A stretch of DNA of 64,000 bases from Parapedobacter flavus (GTDB lineage: Bacteria > Bacteroidota > Bacteroidia > Sphingobacteriales > Sphingobacteriaceae): assembly GCF_035818675.1 (NCBI RefSeq), contig NZ_JAYKZZ010000013.1, forward strand, positions 1-64,000, in the 5' to 3' direction. Below the pieces are notes generated by a model, which worked only from the letters and a program-made list of their open reading frames with translations, was not told the DNA's origin and did not search any database. The translations under genes and the position numbers were made by a program. Positions within the stretch are counted from its first letter, which is position 1, and every line of letters starts with the position of its first letter. Positions 34,582 to 43,677 of the stretch are shown piece by piece.

Positions 34582-34956
34582 ATGGGCAAGAGAAAAGCAA
34601 TGATATTGTTCGAGGCCGACCTGCAAAGGTTGGAAGCCATCCGTGTATATATTGGAAGTCATCTCTCCTCCAATTTAAGTACGGAAAGATTAGCCTCTTT
34701 ATTTGATTGTAACCCTTCCAGGCTTAAAAGACAATTTCAGCATGTATATAAAATGACATTACGCAAGTATATTTTAGAATGCAGGATGCTTCATGCACAG
34801 ACACTAATCCATGAAAAAAATGCAACCGTATGTGAAATAGCTTCCTCAGTAGGCTATAAAAACAGGACAAGTTTTACCCATGCTTTTCGTTCATTTTTTG
34901 GATATGCGCCGTTTGAGTTATTAATGCAGCAGATGAGCCGTCAGAAAGTGAAGTAA
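34582..34956 (+). CDS. Stand-alone AraC-type DNA-binding protein
   Basis: A 124-residue protein that is almost entirely an AraC HTH domain (STERLASLFDCNPSRLKRQF for the first HTH, VCEIASSVGYKNRTSFTHAF for the second). It has no sensing domain, so its level or a partner must set its activity. It ends 7 bp before the TGCACAT box array, which it may bind. Confidence 0.88.
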   Translation: MGKRKAMILFEADLQRLEAIRVYIGSHLSSNLSTERLASLFDCNPSRLKRQFQHVYKMTLRKYILECRMLHAQTLIHEKNATVCEIASSVGYKNRTSFTHAFRSFFGYAPFELLMQQMSRQKVK

Positions 34957-34963
34957 ACATAAT

Positions 34964-35051
34964 TGCACATCTTTTTCAAAAAATGCACATCTTTTTTCAA
35001 AAATGCACATGTTTCTCTGAAAATGCACATGTTTTATCAAAACTAGCACAT
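34964..35051. promoter_or_regulatory. Array of five TGCACAT boxes with 20-bp period
   Basis: TGCACAT occurs at 34964, 34984, 35004 and 35024, and as AGCACAT at 35045. The linkers are T/A-rich (TTTTTTCAAAAA type). The spacing equals about two helical turns, so all boxes face the same side of the DNA. It lies between the stand-alone AraC gene and mauE, ending 41 bp before the mauE start. Confidence 0.85.
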
Positions 35052-35092
35052 CCTTCGGTGTAATTTCACATCAACAATCTCAACACCATCTT

Positions 35093-35557
35093 ATGAAGAA
35101 AACGACGATTGAAATTATCACATCCTTATTCATATTGCTATGGGTATATGCGGCGTTGAGCAAATTGTTGGATTACGAAACATTCAAAGTGCAGCTGGGC
35201 AAATCACCCCTGCTGACAGATTTTGCCGGGTTCGCTGCGATAGCGGTTCCTGTATCGGAACTCCTTATTGCAGGGATGCTATTACTCAAACGATTCAGGC
35301 TTTTGGGTTTGTATGCTTCGCTATTTATGATGGTGATGTTTACGGCATATATCATTGCCATTCTGAATTTCAGCTATTATATCCCTTGCAGTTGCGGAGG
35401 CATACTGAGCTCATTGGGATGGACGGAACATATAATATTCAATTTGGTATTCGTGGGGCTGGCAATAGTGGGGATCATATTTTCGGTTGCAGGGCAAAGG
35501 CAGACCAATGCAACGAGGGGGAGTACTATTAAAACACACCCCGTCCCGGGTGTGTGA
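35093..35557 (+). CDS. MauE/DoxX-like redox membrane protein
   Basis: A 154-residue protein with four TM helices (about 6-22, 45-65, 70-92, 112-132). A CSCGG motif (Cys99, Cys101) follows the third helix, as in MauE-like proteins, which are linked to disulfide formation in partner proteins. SKLLDYETFKVQL and the PVSELLIA segment also fit the family. A cysteine-rich exported microprotein is encoded next, which is the natural candidate substrate. Confidence 0.82.
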   Translation: MKKTTIEIITSLFILLWVYAALSKLLDYETFKVQLGKSPLLTDFAGFAAIAVPVSELLIAGMLLLKRFRLLGLYASLFMMVMFTAYIIAILNFSYYIPCSCGGILSSLGWTEHIIFNLVFVGLAIVGIIFSVAGQRQTNATRGSTIKTHPVPGV

Positions 35558-35968
35558 TGCATACCGATGTTGCGGCAGGATTGCCCCCGAAGAGTTTTCA
35601 ATCCTGCCAATGCATAGAAACCGTTGTACTGGCAACTTTGATGCGGTATCGGTATGAAGGGACGCGTTTCCCTGCGAGAATGGGCATATAAGTAACTCAC
35701 ATCGGGCAATCCGTTGTCCGATGTGTTTCAAAAAGGATGGGAATAATTGAAGATAACAATATTTCCGAACCTGCATAATACACACAGACCCGACCGGTTA
35801 GGCCAAGCAGATTGGGTGTATGCTATTATCAGGGGAGGACAGCACCATCAGGAAGAAACCCGCTTTCCTGAGTGCTGAACAAAAAGCGGGCATTTTCTAA
35901 CCGCCACAATGCTTAAAAATCGAAGCATGTAGCATCGCAATTTTTTTAAACATAAAATTTTTTTCACC
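35558..35968 (+). promoter_or_regulatory. Structured leader with alternative hairpins before the microprotein
   Basis: No gene is visible in these 411 bases. Hairpins: GGCAGGATTG (35574-35583) with 35599-35608; CACATCGG (35698-35705) with 35718-35725. Then two that exclude each other: AGCAC..TCAGGAA (35841-35854) with TTCCTGA-GTGCT (35865-35876), and CCCGCTTT (35859-35866) with AAAGCGGG (35883-35890) followed by CATTTTC. The second pair has the layout of an antiterminator and a terminator. A further hairpin (35534-35555) covers the end of mauE. Confidence 0.5.
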
Positions 35969-36181
35969 ATGAGACACAAAGTGAAATTATCGCTTACAGC
36001 GATAGCATTCGTATTAGGAATCGGTGCAGCTTTTGCGACAAAAGCAAATGATCCTGAACCTGACCTATGCTCAATAGTTGAGCAGAACGGGACATGCACA
36101 CAGACAAATGAAGAAGTATGTTGCTACAATACCGTGATTGGAGGTTCTTATAAAACAGGGCCATTCAACCCAATGCAGTAA
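35969..36181 (+). CDS. Cysteine-rich exported microprotein (DUF6520-like)
   Basis: A 70-residue precursor. The signal peptide is clear (basic start, hydrophobic 8-22, likely cleavage after AFA at residue 23), leaving about 47 residues with four cysteines (34, 43, 51, 52). It resembles the DUF6520 family of small exported Bacteroidota proteins. Function is unknown. A MauE-like redox protein lies upstream and a TlpA-type thioredoxin downstream, and a strong terminator follows at once, so it is probably made in excess over the next gene. Confidence 0.75.
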   Translation: MRHKVKLSLTAIAFVLGIGAAFATKANDPEPDLCSIVEQNGTCTQTNEEVCCYNTVIGGSYKTGPFNPMQ

Positions 36182-36193
36182 TATCTTCCAACT

Positions 36194-36231
36194 GTACGCT
36201 GTCGATTATTGTATTGACAGCGTACTTTTAA
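36194..36231 (+). terminator. Terminator after the microprotein gene
   Basis: GTACGCTGTC (36194-36203) pairs perfectly with GACAGCGTAC (36216-36225), and TTTTAAT follows. It lies 13 bp after the stop and just before the next gene in the same direction, so it may work as a partial terminator. Confidence 0.8.
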
Positions 36232-36242
36232 TATTGTTACAT

Positions 36243-37286
36243 ATGGTTGAGAAAAGAAAGTCCATTTTAAATATTCTGGTAATTATATTGTTGGCACTTA
36301 TTGTTGTCGTGATATTGTTTTGGATTATGCCCAAACCTTTGAATGAAGGAAATGGTTTTACAAGGATTCTATTTTCTGACTACCTCAAAGCGAAATCTGT
36401 ACAAGGAAAACCCAATGACGTTACCCACATAGCAGGATTTACAAACGATTCAATTTACTTTCAATCCAATCGTGCAGACAAGCTGTATTCATCAACTTTA
36501 AAGTTGGAAGGATTTAATCATAGAACGCTTAAACTTTCTGTGAATGACACGTTAACAAGCTTGTTTCGTATTCAAGTTCTGTTTCCATATTTATACATTT
36601 ATGGGTCCAATGTGCCAACTATCATACGATACGACTTGCAAAATGACACCTGTTGGAGCCGCCCAATGCAATCTCCTTTTATTCGGGCTGTAAATATTTC
36701 TGCCAACACGTTTGTGGTAAGAGGAGTTGCAGAGAATCAATCTTGGCATGTGTTCAAAAATATATCCCTTTCGGATAATCAGGAAAAAATTTCAGATAGT
36801 GGTAACTGGGATGGCTCAAACGGCGTTATTAAAACAGATGGTTTGCTATATTATGATACGGCTACGCAAAACTTATGCTATACATTCTTTTATCAGAATG
36901 GATTTCTGTGTATGGATACTACCCTCCAAAACACAGTGTTACACAAGACGATAGACAATGTGATTACAAACAGGAGTACGGTAGCACATGTTTCATCGAC
37001 CTATACATTGTCGTCTGCCCCACAGATTGTAAGTTATGAAGGCTGTGTTTATAACGGCATCTTGTTTCTGCAATCGGCAGTTAAGGGAGATAATGAACGG
37101 TCAGATATTTTTAACAGAAATTCAGTGATAGATGTATATAGATTAAAAAACGGGAAGTATATAGGTAGCTTCTATATACCTCCCTTTAAAAATGAAAAAG
37201 CGCTAAAATTCAGACGTTACCAAGATATTCTTTTGGTCCTTTACAAAAGTAATGTGGTGGCTTACTCACTAACTAAGGAGATTTAG
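36243..37286 (+). CDS. Membrane-anchored protein, possibly a beta-propeller, unknown function
   Basis: 347 residues from the ATG at 36243; an in-frame ATG at 36138 would overlap the microprotein gene and the terminator, so it is not preferred. One TM helix (about 8-28) follows a basic start. The rest is beta-rich with repeated hydrophobic strands (for example VLFPYLYIYGSNVP, GLLYYDTATQ, GILFLQSAVKG, DILLVLYKSN), which would suit a propeller facing the periplasm. No family is recognised. It is convergent with the TlpA gene, with 12 bp between the stops. Confidence 0.75.
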   Translation: MVEKRKSILNILVIILLALIVVVILFWIMPKPLNEGNGFTRILFSDYLKAKSVQGKPNDVTHIAGFTNDSIYFQSNRADKLYSSTLKLEGFNHRTLKLSVNDTLTSLFRIQVLFPYLYIYGSNVPTIIRYDLQNDTCWSRPMQSPFIRAVNISANTFVVRGVAENQSWHVFKNISLSDNQEKISDSGNWDGSNGVIKTDGLLYYDTATQNLCYTFFYQNGFLCMDTTLQNTVLHKTIDNVITNRSTVAHVSSTYTLSSAPQIVSYEGCVYNGILFLQSAVKGDNERSDIFNRNSVIDVYRLKNGKYIGSFYIPPFKNEKALKFRRYQDILLVLYKSNVVAYSLTKEI

Positions 37287-37298
37287 CCCTACGGTGGA

Positions 37299-38576
37299 TT
37301 AGTTAATCTGAGGATTTCTGTCCTTTAAAACCATTTGTTTTGTGGAGCGGTATTCCCTTTTGAGTTCAAGCCCATACTGCCGCAGCTTATTGTTTACGTC
37401 ATCGATGTCCTTCATGTAGGCATCCAGCCTTACATCAACATTCTCAGCTATCCCCGTTTCATTCAAAAACGTTTTTCGCTGATTAAAAAACCATAGGTAA
37501 TACAATAGTTTCGACAATGGCATATTCTTTAATTGGACTCCAGTTAAACTGGCTTTTGCGGACGACTTTTCATCGCTTGCCAGTAAGTTGACGTCATTAT
37601 TTTTAACCAATACATAGCATAATTCAGGTGCGTATTCGATAACGACCTCCAAATCATAAAACTTTTTCAAATCTTTCTGCATGATTTTCAGAATATCTTT
37701 GGATTTCTCCTCCGAGACAATCAATTCATAGCATACAGCAGCCTTATATTTCTCCATACTATAGTCTCCTGTCATCTTGTATAATGCAGAATCGGGGGTC
37801 TCAAATCGCACCCTGTGATAAGGGAATGGCCTATTTTCATCACCGTAAGCTGTCGTATACAATGACATGATATGTCTGTTGTATACACCAACATGAGTAC
37901 CTTTGCCGTTCGGAGGATAATATCCTCCGGCCCAAATGCCTTCTTGATATCCGGTTAGAACAGATTGAAACTTTACGTTTAAATCGCCTGAGTAGTTACC
38001 ATTAATGAAAAGAGGTTTACTGTCGTCTGTAACTAAATATTGTGAGTCGTCTTCTTTTATGGGAAAATTGACTCTATTTCCACTCACAAACAATCGCAGA
38101 TTTTCTTCAGTCACATAACTATCATTGGTCACTGCACGTAAGACGCCTTGGTCGTCAATCCAGATATAATGCGGGACTGTTTTAATATTGAATTTTTTTG
38201 ACAAGGTAGTATCCACTGCGATAGGCAAGGTGATGGGTTTGCCAACCGTTTCCATCCGGTTATAGAGATTCTGGATTTTTTCCTTCCCATCAATTCCAAC
38301 CAATATGATATTTAGCTGACCTTTAAATTTTTCCTGTAATGTGGATGTTTTAGGCATATTTGCAATACAGGGAGCACAGAATGTTCCCCAGAAATCCAGT
38401 AATAAATACTTGCCCTTTAAGTCCTTCAGCGTTATTTCTGATGATGAAGAGTTGATTAATGTATTGAACTTGAAATCAGGGAATGGTTTCCCAATCATAT
38501 CAGAAATTGAAAGTGATTGCGCGAATAGCGAGGGAACGCACAAAAGCAAAAACAGTATACCACTAAATCTTTTCAT
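37299..38576 (-). CDS. TlpA-like thioredoxin-domain protein with C-terminal extension
   Basis: A 425-residue exported protein (signal peptide 1-19, cleaved after FAQ). The thioredoxin-like domain (about 25-170) carries the active CAPC (Cys67, Cys70) in DFWGTFCAPC and the cis-Pro segment KTVPHY. The extension of about 240 residues, with the terminal LRQYGLELKREYR region, resembles the C-terminal domain (DUF3738-like) of some Bacteroidota TlpA proteins. It is the last gene after SusC and SusD, 29 bp downstream of susD. Confidence 0.88.
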   Translation of the reverse strand: MKRFSGILFLLLCVPSLFAQSLSISDMIGKPFPDFKFNTLINSSSSEITLKDLKGKYLLLDFWGTFCAPCIANMPKTSTLQEKFKGQLNIILVGIDGKEKIQNLYNRMETVGKPITLPIAVDTTLSKKFNIKTVPHYIWIDDQGVLRAVTNDSYVTEENLRLFVSGNRVNFPIKEDDSQYLVTDDSKPLFINGNYSGDLNVKFQSVLTGYQEGIWAGGYYPPNGKGTHVGVYNRHIMSLYTTAYGDENRPFPYHRVRFETPDSALYKMTGDYSMEKYKAAVCYELIVSEEKSKDILKIMQKDLKKFYDLEVVIEYAPELCYVLVKNNDVNLLASDEKSSAKASLTGVQLKNMPLSKLLYYLWFFNQRKTFLNETGIAENVDVRLDAYMKDIDDVNNKLRQYGLELKREYRSTKQMVLKDRNPQIN

Positions 38577-38605
38577 ACTTCTTCTTTTAAAAATATCTGT
38601 GAATT

Positions 38606-39967
38606 TTAAAACTGATTTTCGTAATCGCCTAACCTCAAAACGTTCGGTGGAAAAGGAAAAACATACCTCGTGTCGTTGGGAGGGAGAGTGTAAGTCTGAT
38701 CATTCAATACACGGACTAAGGTTTTTGCAAATCGTGTATCCTTATTTAACCTTCGTAGATCAGACCATCTAAGTGCCCTAAAGATTAACTCTTTTCTTCT
38801 TTCCGTTAGAATCAACGTTAATGTCTCTTCCTGATTACTTGCAACAAGCGGCACAAACGTGTCAGATTTCCAACGCTTTTCTAATAAGGTGTTAAGATCC
38901 TTTAGTGCATTCCCGATGTCACCATTCCTTGCATAACATTCTGCCCGGATTAAATAAATTTCGTCCGTAGCTATGCCACCAAAATTGAAGACCCCATTAT
39001 CGTAGCTACCAATGAAATTATACCCTCCCAGCCCCTTATCTCTGAAAAAGATGGTCTTGCGCAAATCATTTTCTTCGTAGGACTCATATAAAAGCGAATC
39101 AACAAAATAATTGTTTCCAAATAATGACCCCGGAAAAAGCCTCATTTGGATAATCACTTCATCATTTAAAAAGGGTATGGGATATGCGTCAGCTGGATTT
39201 AGCTGGTTATAGTCCAGCAATGTGTCATACAACTGCAAGCAGGAATCCGCATACATGAGTGCCAATTCATAATTTTCCATCGTTAGAAACACCCTTGCCA
39301 AAGTAGCGAAGGCGGCTGGCTTTGACGGATTTGTCTTAAACGCAGGTTTGATGGGCAGTAATTCGCTTGCCTTTTTTAAGTCTGCAACAATTTGTTGATA
39401 CACTTCCCCGACAGTGGATAATTTAAGTGGCGTCGTGACATCTGTCGTTAGCCTTAGAGGGATGCCGCTATCCGTTGCAGAAGATGTATTATAGTAAGAG
39501 GCTGAAAATATCTGGCTAAGCCTGTGCCAGGCGTCCGCACGATGAAACAACGCCATGCCTCTGACATTATTATATGCATCTTGTTCATAAGGATTCGGTT
39601 GTAATTTTTGGAGGCCTTCAAGTGCAATATTGGTATAATAAATCTTCCTGTATGGATAGTTCCACTCATTGTTGATGTCGACATCATTGTAAATATCATT
39701 CGACCAGACGTAGGCATTAGCATATATTCGGCTATTCACCTGCCACCTGTTATAGGTTACGAAATAATTATCACTCGCAGCTTCACCAAGTACTGGCATT
39801 GTCTCACTCATAATTGCCGTATTATCTAACAATGCTTTTAAATCCCGTAAAGTGCTAGGGACAACTAGCGAAAGGCTCGACTTCTTGTCTAACCATTGCT
39901 CGCCGCATGATATAAAAGCTATCAACGATAGAAACGATAGGATAGAGTATATTGGTTTCATTGTCAT
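38606..39967 (-). CDS. SusD/RagB-type outer-membrane lipoprotein
   Basis: A 453-residue substrate-binding lid protein of a SusCD transporter. The lipobox is LIAFISCGEQW (Cys21). The N-terminal helical TPR-like region includes YTNIALEGLQ and ARVFLTMENYELALMYADS, and the C-terminal part has the AECYARNGDIGNALKDLN and ERRKELIFRALRWSDLRRLN signatures of SusD. It starts 7 bp after susC. The cargo is not known. Confidence 0.94.
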   Translation of the reverse strand: MTMKPIYSILSFLSLIAFISCGEQWLDKKSSLSLVVPSTLRDLKALLDNTAIMSETMPVLGEAASDNYFVTYNRWQVNSRIYANAYVWSNDIYNDVDINNEWNYPYRKIYYTNIALEGLQKLQPNPYEQDAYNNVRGMALFHRADAWHRLSQIFSASYYNTSSATDSGIPLRLTTDVTTPLKLSTVGEVYQQIVADLKKASELLPIKPAFKTNPSKPAAFATLARVFLTMENYELALMYADSCLQLYDTLLDYNQLNPADAYPIPFLNDEVIIQMRLFPGSLFGNNYFVDSLLYESYEENDLRKTIFFRDKGLGGYNFIGSYDNGVFNFGGIATDEIYLIRAECYARNGDIGNALKDLNTLLEKRWKSDTFVPLVASNQEETLTLILTERRKELIFRALRWSDLRRLNKDTRFAKTLVRVLNDQTYTLPPNDTRYVFPFPPNVLRLGDYENQF

Positions 39968-39974
39968 GACGTAT

Positions 39975-42900
39975 TTAGAATTTAGTTCTTAGACCTATGG
40001 AAATAGAACGTGGAGCTGGCAAATAAACCGCCGAGCTGTTAGGGATAGCATCCGGATCAATACCATGTTTGTTTTTGCGCCACAATACACCCAGATTGTT
40101 TGCATACATGTATATGTCAAAGCTTCTAAATAGGGTACCCCTAAGTTTACTTTGGCCGATATTATAGGATAGACTTATGTCCTGAAGCCTGATATGATCA
40201 GCCCGCTCTACCAAAATCTCTGAATTTAGATAGAAGTAGGTCTCCCTGAATATGCTAGGTGTGGATGTTGGCATAGATGGGACGCTTGTTGTTAACTCAT
40301 CTCCTTGTTTCTGCCATCGTAGAGCATAATCGCTATGCCCAATACCGTTGTTGAGAAGCGCATTGTAGTCAATTGAAGAGCGTCTGAAATAGTGGCCAAG
40401 TTTGTAGGTGATGTTAAAAGAAAAACTGATTTCCCGCCATTGAATTGTATTCCTTATACCTCCGAAAAAGGTCGGATTTACAGGGCCATTGTAGACATAG
40501 TCGAGAGGGTTATTAGTCGCTTGAATTGCAGTGTAATTTGTGCTTTCTTCTCCGTTAAGGTAACCTATGGGATCTCCGGTCTGTGGGTCAAGTCCGGCCC
40601 AGCGATAACTATAAAGTGAGTATACCGGTCTACCAACGGAAGGTGCAAGTTGCGGCAGCGATCCTGTTCCAAGCTGGATATAACTGTATCCAGACGTTTG
40701 CTCCCTGTGATATTTGGTAACTTTATCCTTCGCGGAGCTAAATAGTAAATTTGTTGACCATGAGAAAGAAGGAGTAGTTATATTGTTCGTAGCTATATCT
40801 ATGTCAATACCAGAGCCTACCATATTTGCAAGATTTCCTTTGAATGAATTGATTCCCATCGTAGGGTCAAGCAACGACTCCCCTATAAGGTCAAGCCCTC
40901 GCTTAGTGAAGTATTCTATGGAACCTGAAATTATTGAATTACGAATTCTGAAGTCAAGACCGATATTTGTTATATTGACTTTTTCCCATCGCAATCGAGG
41001 ATTGGGGGGGGAAACAACGTATGCTGTTTGGAAACCTGTCAAGTAGTCTGGCTCATAGGATGCTGTAACATATGCAGTTATGCTTTTGTCGATATTTCCG
41101 CTGTAACCATGCGTCGCTTTCATCCTGAGATACGGCAACCAACCTACATTATAAAAACGCTCCCTTGATATTTCCCAACTCATTCCAGCTGACCACAATG
41201 GTACGCTACGCTGATTGGATTTTACCCCGAAATAATTACTCTTATCAATTCTACTGCTCAATGAAAAGGTGTACTTGTTCTTCAATGTATAAGCACCATT
41301 TATATAGTAAGATAGAAACCGGTCTGTCAGGATGTCAAAATTTTTGGGATACGGTATGTTTCGACCTGAGGTTGGGTTCGTATTGTACCTTTGATTGTAA
41401 TTGACGTTCTGGCTTATCCCTGTTTCGGAATCAAAACCATATAGTCTGCTTTCATCAATTTGAATCTTTACCTGCTTTGCCTCACTGCCAATAATAGCGG
41501 ACAAACTATGATTTTGACTGAAATTCTTTTGATAGGAAAGTTGCCCTCGAACGGTATTCCCAGTTAAGTCGTTGTTTCGGCGGTCAAAGATAGCTCCTAC
41601 GGGAACGGGATAAGTCAAACTACCTTCTGATAATTGAGTGTAAGTGTTTATTAGATCACGTGTAAAATAAGTGTCTGTCCCTCTGATAATTCTGTTTCGC
41701 GTAAATTGTTTCTCATATTGATAAAGAATATCCGCTGTCAAACCTTCTAGAAATTCATACTTTAAGGCAGTATTGATTCTGGCACCTGAGACTTTTGTGA
41801 AGTTGTCGGCGTTGTATAGTTCATCAAGTGGATAATAATCCCAATTCATGAAGCCGGCACTTTCCATTTCTTGTTTGTAGCCATTATTATGGTCGTAGTT
41901 GACAGAAGCGGAATTTCCAGACCCATCGATGAAATTTGAATAAGGGTAATATTTTCTCGCGTTGCGCGAAACCAAATCATTTATTCCTCCATTGTTTTGG
42001 GTAGTTGCGGTGTGGAATATATTTACGTTGCTGTGAAATTGAAGTTTATCAAAAATGTACAATGAATTGGCAGCTGTTAGGTTTAACCGCTCATAGTAAT
42101 TTCGTCGCTCATTTCTCATATTATTATCATAGCCCCCCGAAATGTAGAAAGTTGAACGCTCTCCACCACCACGGACACTTAAAGCATATTGTTGGTTGAT
42201 ACTATTCCGATATAGATACTTTGCAAAATCATCTCTTACATCATTTCTCTTAAGTCTTTCAAGTTCATCGAGTGCTAATGATTCTGAAATTGTACCATCC
42301 CTAGAGGCAATCAATGTTTCTATTACGGGCGATAGCGCCAGTTTATTTGCATTACTCTCTAAACTTTCATAATATCCTCGTGAAAAATATTCTTTTTCGA
42401 CCTCAATAAAATCAGGCGATGTCATCATGGGGATATAATTGAAATCAGGTTTCGGTGCAATTGTAATGTTTGTATTTAGTTCTATTATTGGACGAGACCT
42501 GATACTTCCTTTTTTCGTTGTGATAACGATGACGCCATTCCCTGCTCTCACACCCCATATTGAGGCTGCTGCTGCATCCTTTAAAATTGATATATCCTGT
42601 ATGTCATTAGGATTTATAGAATTTATATCACCGTCAAAAGGAAAATTATCTATGACAACTAGGGGCCGATCGTTTGCGAATATTGTGCTTCTGCCTCGGA
42701 TGTTCAAAGTGGGTTCATTAGTACTACTCGATCTATAGAAGACCAATCCACTTGTAATACCTTCAAGTCTATCAACTAAGTTTGTACCGACTCTCCGATT
42801 TAATAATTCATTGTCAATATGTACAAATGAGCCGGTCGCCCTCTCCTTAGGTATTTCCTGATAACCCGTACTCACAACGTCTATTTCTTCCAACTCACTA

Positions 42901-43550
42901 TACAGGAGTCTAAGCGTAACATCAATCTCCGCCCTGTTAGCAACCGTTTCAAACGGCTCATAACTAAGCAATCGAAAACGCAACGTTTCCGTCGGATATA
43001 CCCCTTCAATTTCATACCACCCATCCCGGTCTGTGATGGTTTGCCAACCGGATTCTTTCACCTGTACCGTTACACCCTGCAAAGGATTCCCCAACGAATC
43101 AGTTACCCTTCCTCGGATGGTTTGCTGGCTTACCTGTCGGCCGGTTTTTTTCAATATGCCTATTTCTTTTGGTATGATGGAAATGACTTTGCCATTCGCT
43201 TCATAGGTAAACGGCTGGTTGGCCAGAACGAGCGGTAATGCCTCGAACAGGTCTTTGCTATGCAGGTGTATGGTAACGGGTCTGGCACTGGTGAAGCCTT
43301 TGTCTTTATAGAGGAATGCATACCCGCTTTGCCTGCTCATTTCCTGTAATACGTTTTTCAGCGGCTCATTTTTGGCATGAATATCTATCTTCTGTGCAAT
43401 GGCACCTGCCGTTACGTTCAGACTGAAAACCGTCATCAATATCAAGGAAAGCTTCATGGCAAGAAGATAAGGAGCCGGGGTATTGCTGCCAATGGGATGC
43501 GCAGAATGGACTTTTGATACTATCGCATTGGCATGAATGTTAAAATTCAT
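39975..43550 (-). CDS. SusC/RagA TonB-dependent transporter with STN domain
   Basis: A 1191-residue outer-membrane transporter. After a signal region (about 28-53) comes an STN signalling domain (about 55-125, EPLKNVLQEMSRQSGYAFLY), then a carboxypeptidase-like fold (GRVTDSLGNPLQGVTVQVKE), the plug (DRLEGITSGLVF, LKDAAAASIWGVRAGNGVI) and the barrel, ending in a terminal aromatic (GLRTKF). The STN domain implies control through the adjacent FecR and ECF sigma factor. It pairs with susD, 7 bp downstream. Confidence 0.95.
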   Translation of the reverse strand: MNFNIHANAIVSKVHSAHPIGSNTPAPYLLAMKLSLILMTVFSLNVTAGAIAQKIDIHAKNEPLKNVLQEMSRQSGYAFLYKDKGFTSARPVTIHLHSKDLFEALPLVLANQPFTYEANGKVISIIPKEIGILKKTGRQVSQQTIRGRVTDSLGNPLQGVTVQVKESGWQTITDRDGWYEIEGVYPTETLRFRLLSYEPFETVANRAEIDVTLRLLYSELEEIDVVSTGYQEIPKERATGSFVHIDNELLNRRVGTNLVDRLEGITSGLVFYRSSSTNEPTLNIRGRSTIFANDRPLVVIDNFPFDGDINSINPNDIQDISILKDAAAASIWGVRAGNGVIVITTKKGSIRSRPIIELNTNITIAPKPDFNYIPMMTSPDFIEVEKEYFSRGYYESLESNANKLALSPVIETLIASRDGTISESLALDELERLKRNDVRDDFAKYLYRNSINQQYALSVRGGGERSTFYISGGYDNNMRNERRNYYERLNLTAANSLYIFDKLQFHSNVNIFHTATTQNNGGINDLVSRNARKYYPYSNFIDGSGNSASVNYDHNNGYKQEMESAGFMNWDYYPLDELYNADNFTKVSGARINTALKYEFLEGLTADILYQYEKQFTRNRIIRGTDTYFTRDLINTYTQLSEGSLTYPVPVGAIFDRRNNDLTGNTVRGQLSYQKNFSQNHSLSAIIGSEAKQVKIQIDESRLYGFDSETGISQNVNYNQRYNTNPTSGRNIPYPKNFDILTDRFLSYYINGAYTLKNKYTFSLSSRIDKSNYFGVKSNQRSVPLWSAGMSWEISRERFYNVGWLPYLRMKATHGYSGNIDKSITAYVTASYEPDYLTGFQTAYVVSPPNPRLRWEKVNITNIGLDFRIRNSIISGSIEYFTKRGLDLIGESLLDPTMGINSFKGNLANMVGSGIDIDIATNNITTPSFSWSTNLLFSSAKDKVTKYHREQTSGYSYIQLGTGSLPQLAPSVGRPVYSLYSYRWAGLDPQTGDPIGYLNGEESTNYTAIQATNNPLDYVYNGPVNPTFFGGIRNTIQWREISFSFNITYKLGHYFRRSSIDYNALLNNGIGHSDYALRWQKQGDELTTSVPSMPTSTPSIFRETYFYLNSEILVERADHIRLQDISLSYNIGQSKLRGTLFRSFDIYMYANNLGVLWRKNKHGIDPDAIPNSSAVYLPAPRSISIGLRTKF

Positions 43551-43619
43551 ACATTTGTTGAGTTAGGTAAATACTAAATTGCTAGAAACAGTGATAAGTT
43601 TTGAGAAGCCTGGCGAATC

Positions 43620-43646
43620 GCCGGAAGTGGTGCTAACACTTCCGGC
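43620..43646. terminator. Hairpin between fecR and susC
   Basis: GCCGGAAGTG pairs perfectly with CACTTCCGGC around a 7-nt loop. T-runs lie on the plus-strand side only, while the genes run minus, so it may be a processing or attenuation hairpin in the susC leader rather than a standard terminator. Confidence 0.5.
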
Positions 43647-43677
43647 ATTTTTATTTTCGCCAGTACAAATGATGTAA

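Noticed and set aside
34964..35051. TGCACAT array as a CRISPR array
   Set aside because: The repeats are only 7 bp in a 20-bp period with similar T/A-rich linkers; there are no unique spacers and no cas genes.
36138..36242. Upstream start of the membrane-anchored gene
   Set aside because: It overlaps the microprotein gene and a strong terminator; the ATG at 36243 gives a proper membrane anchor.
43620..43646. Standard terminator of the sigma-fecR transcript
   Set aside because: The T-run is on the wrong side for minus-strand genes, so it is listed only as a hairpin of unsure role.
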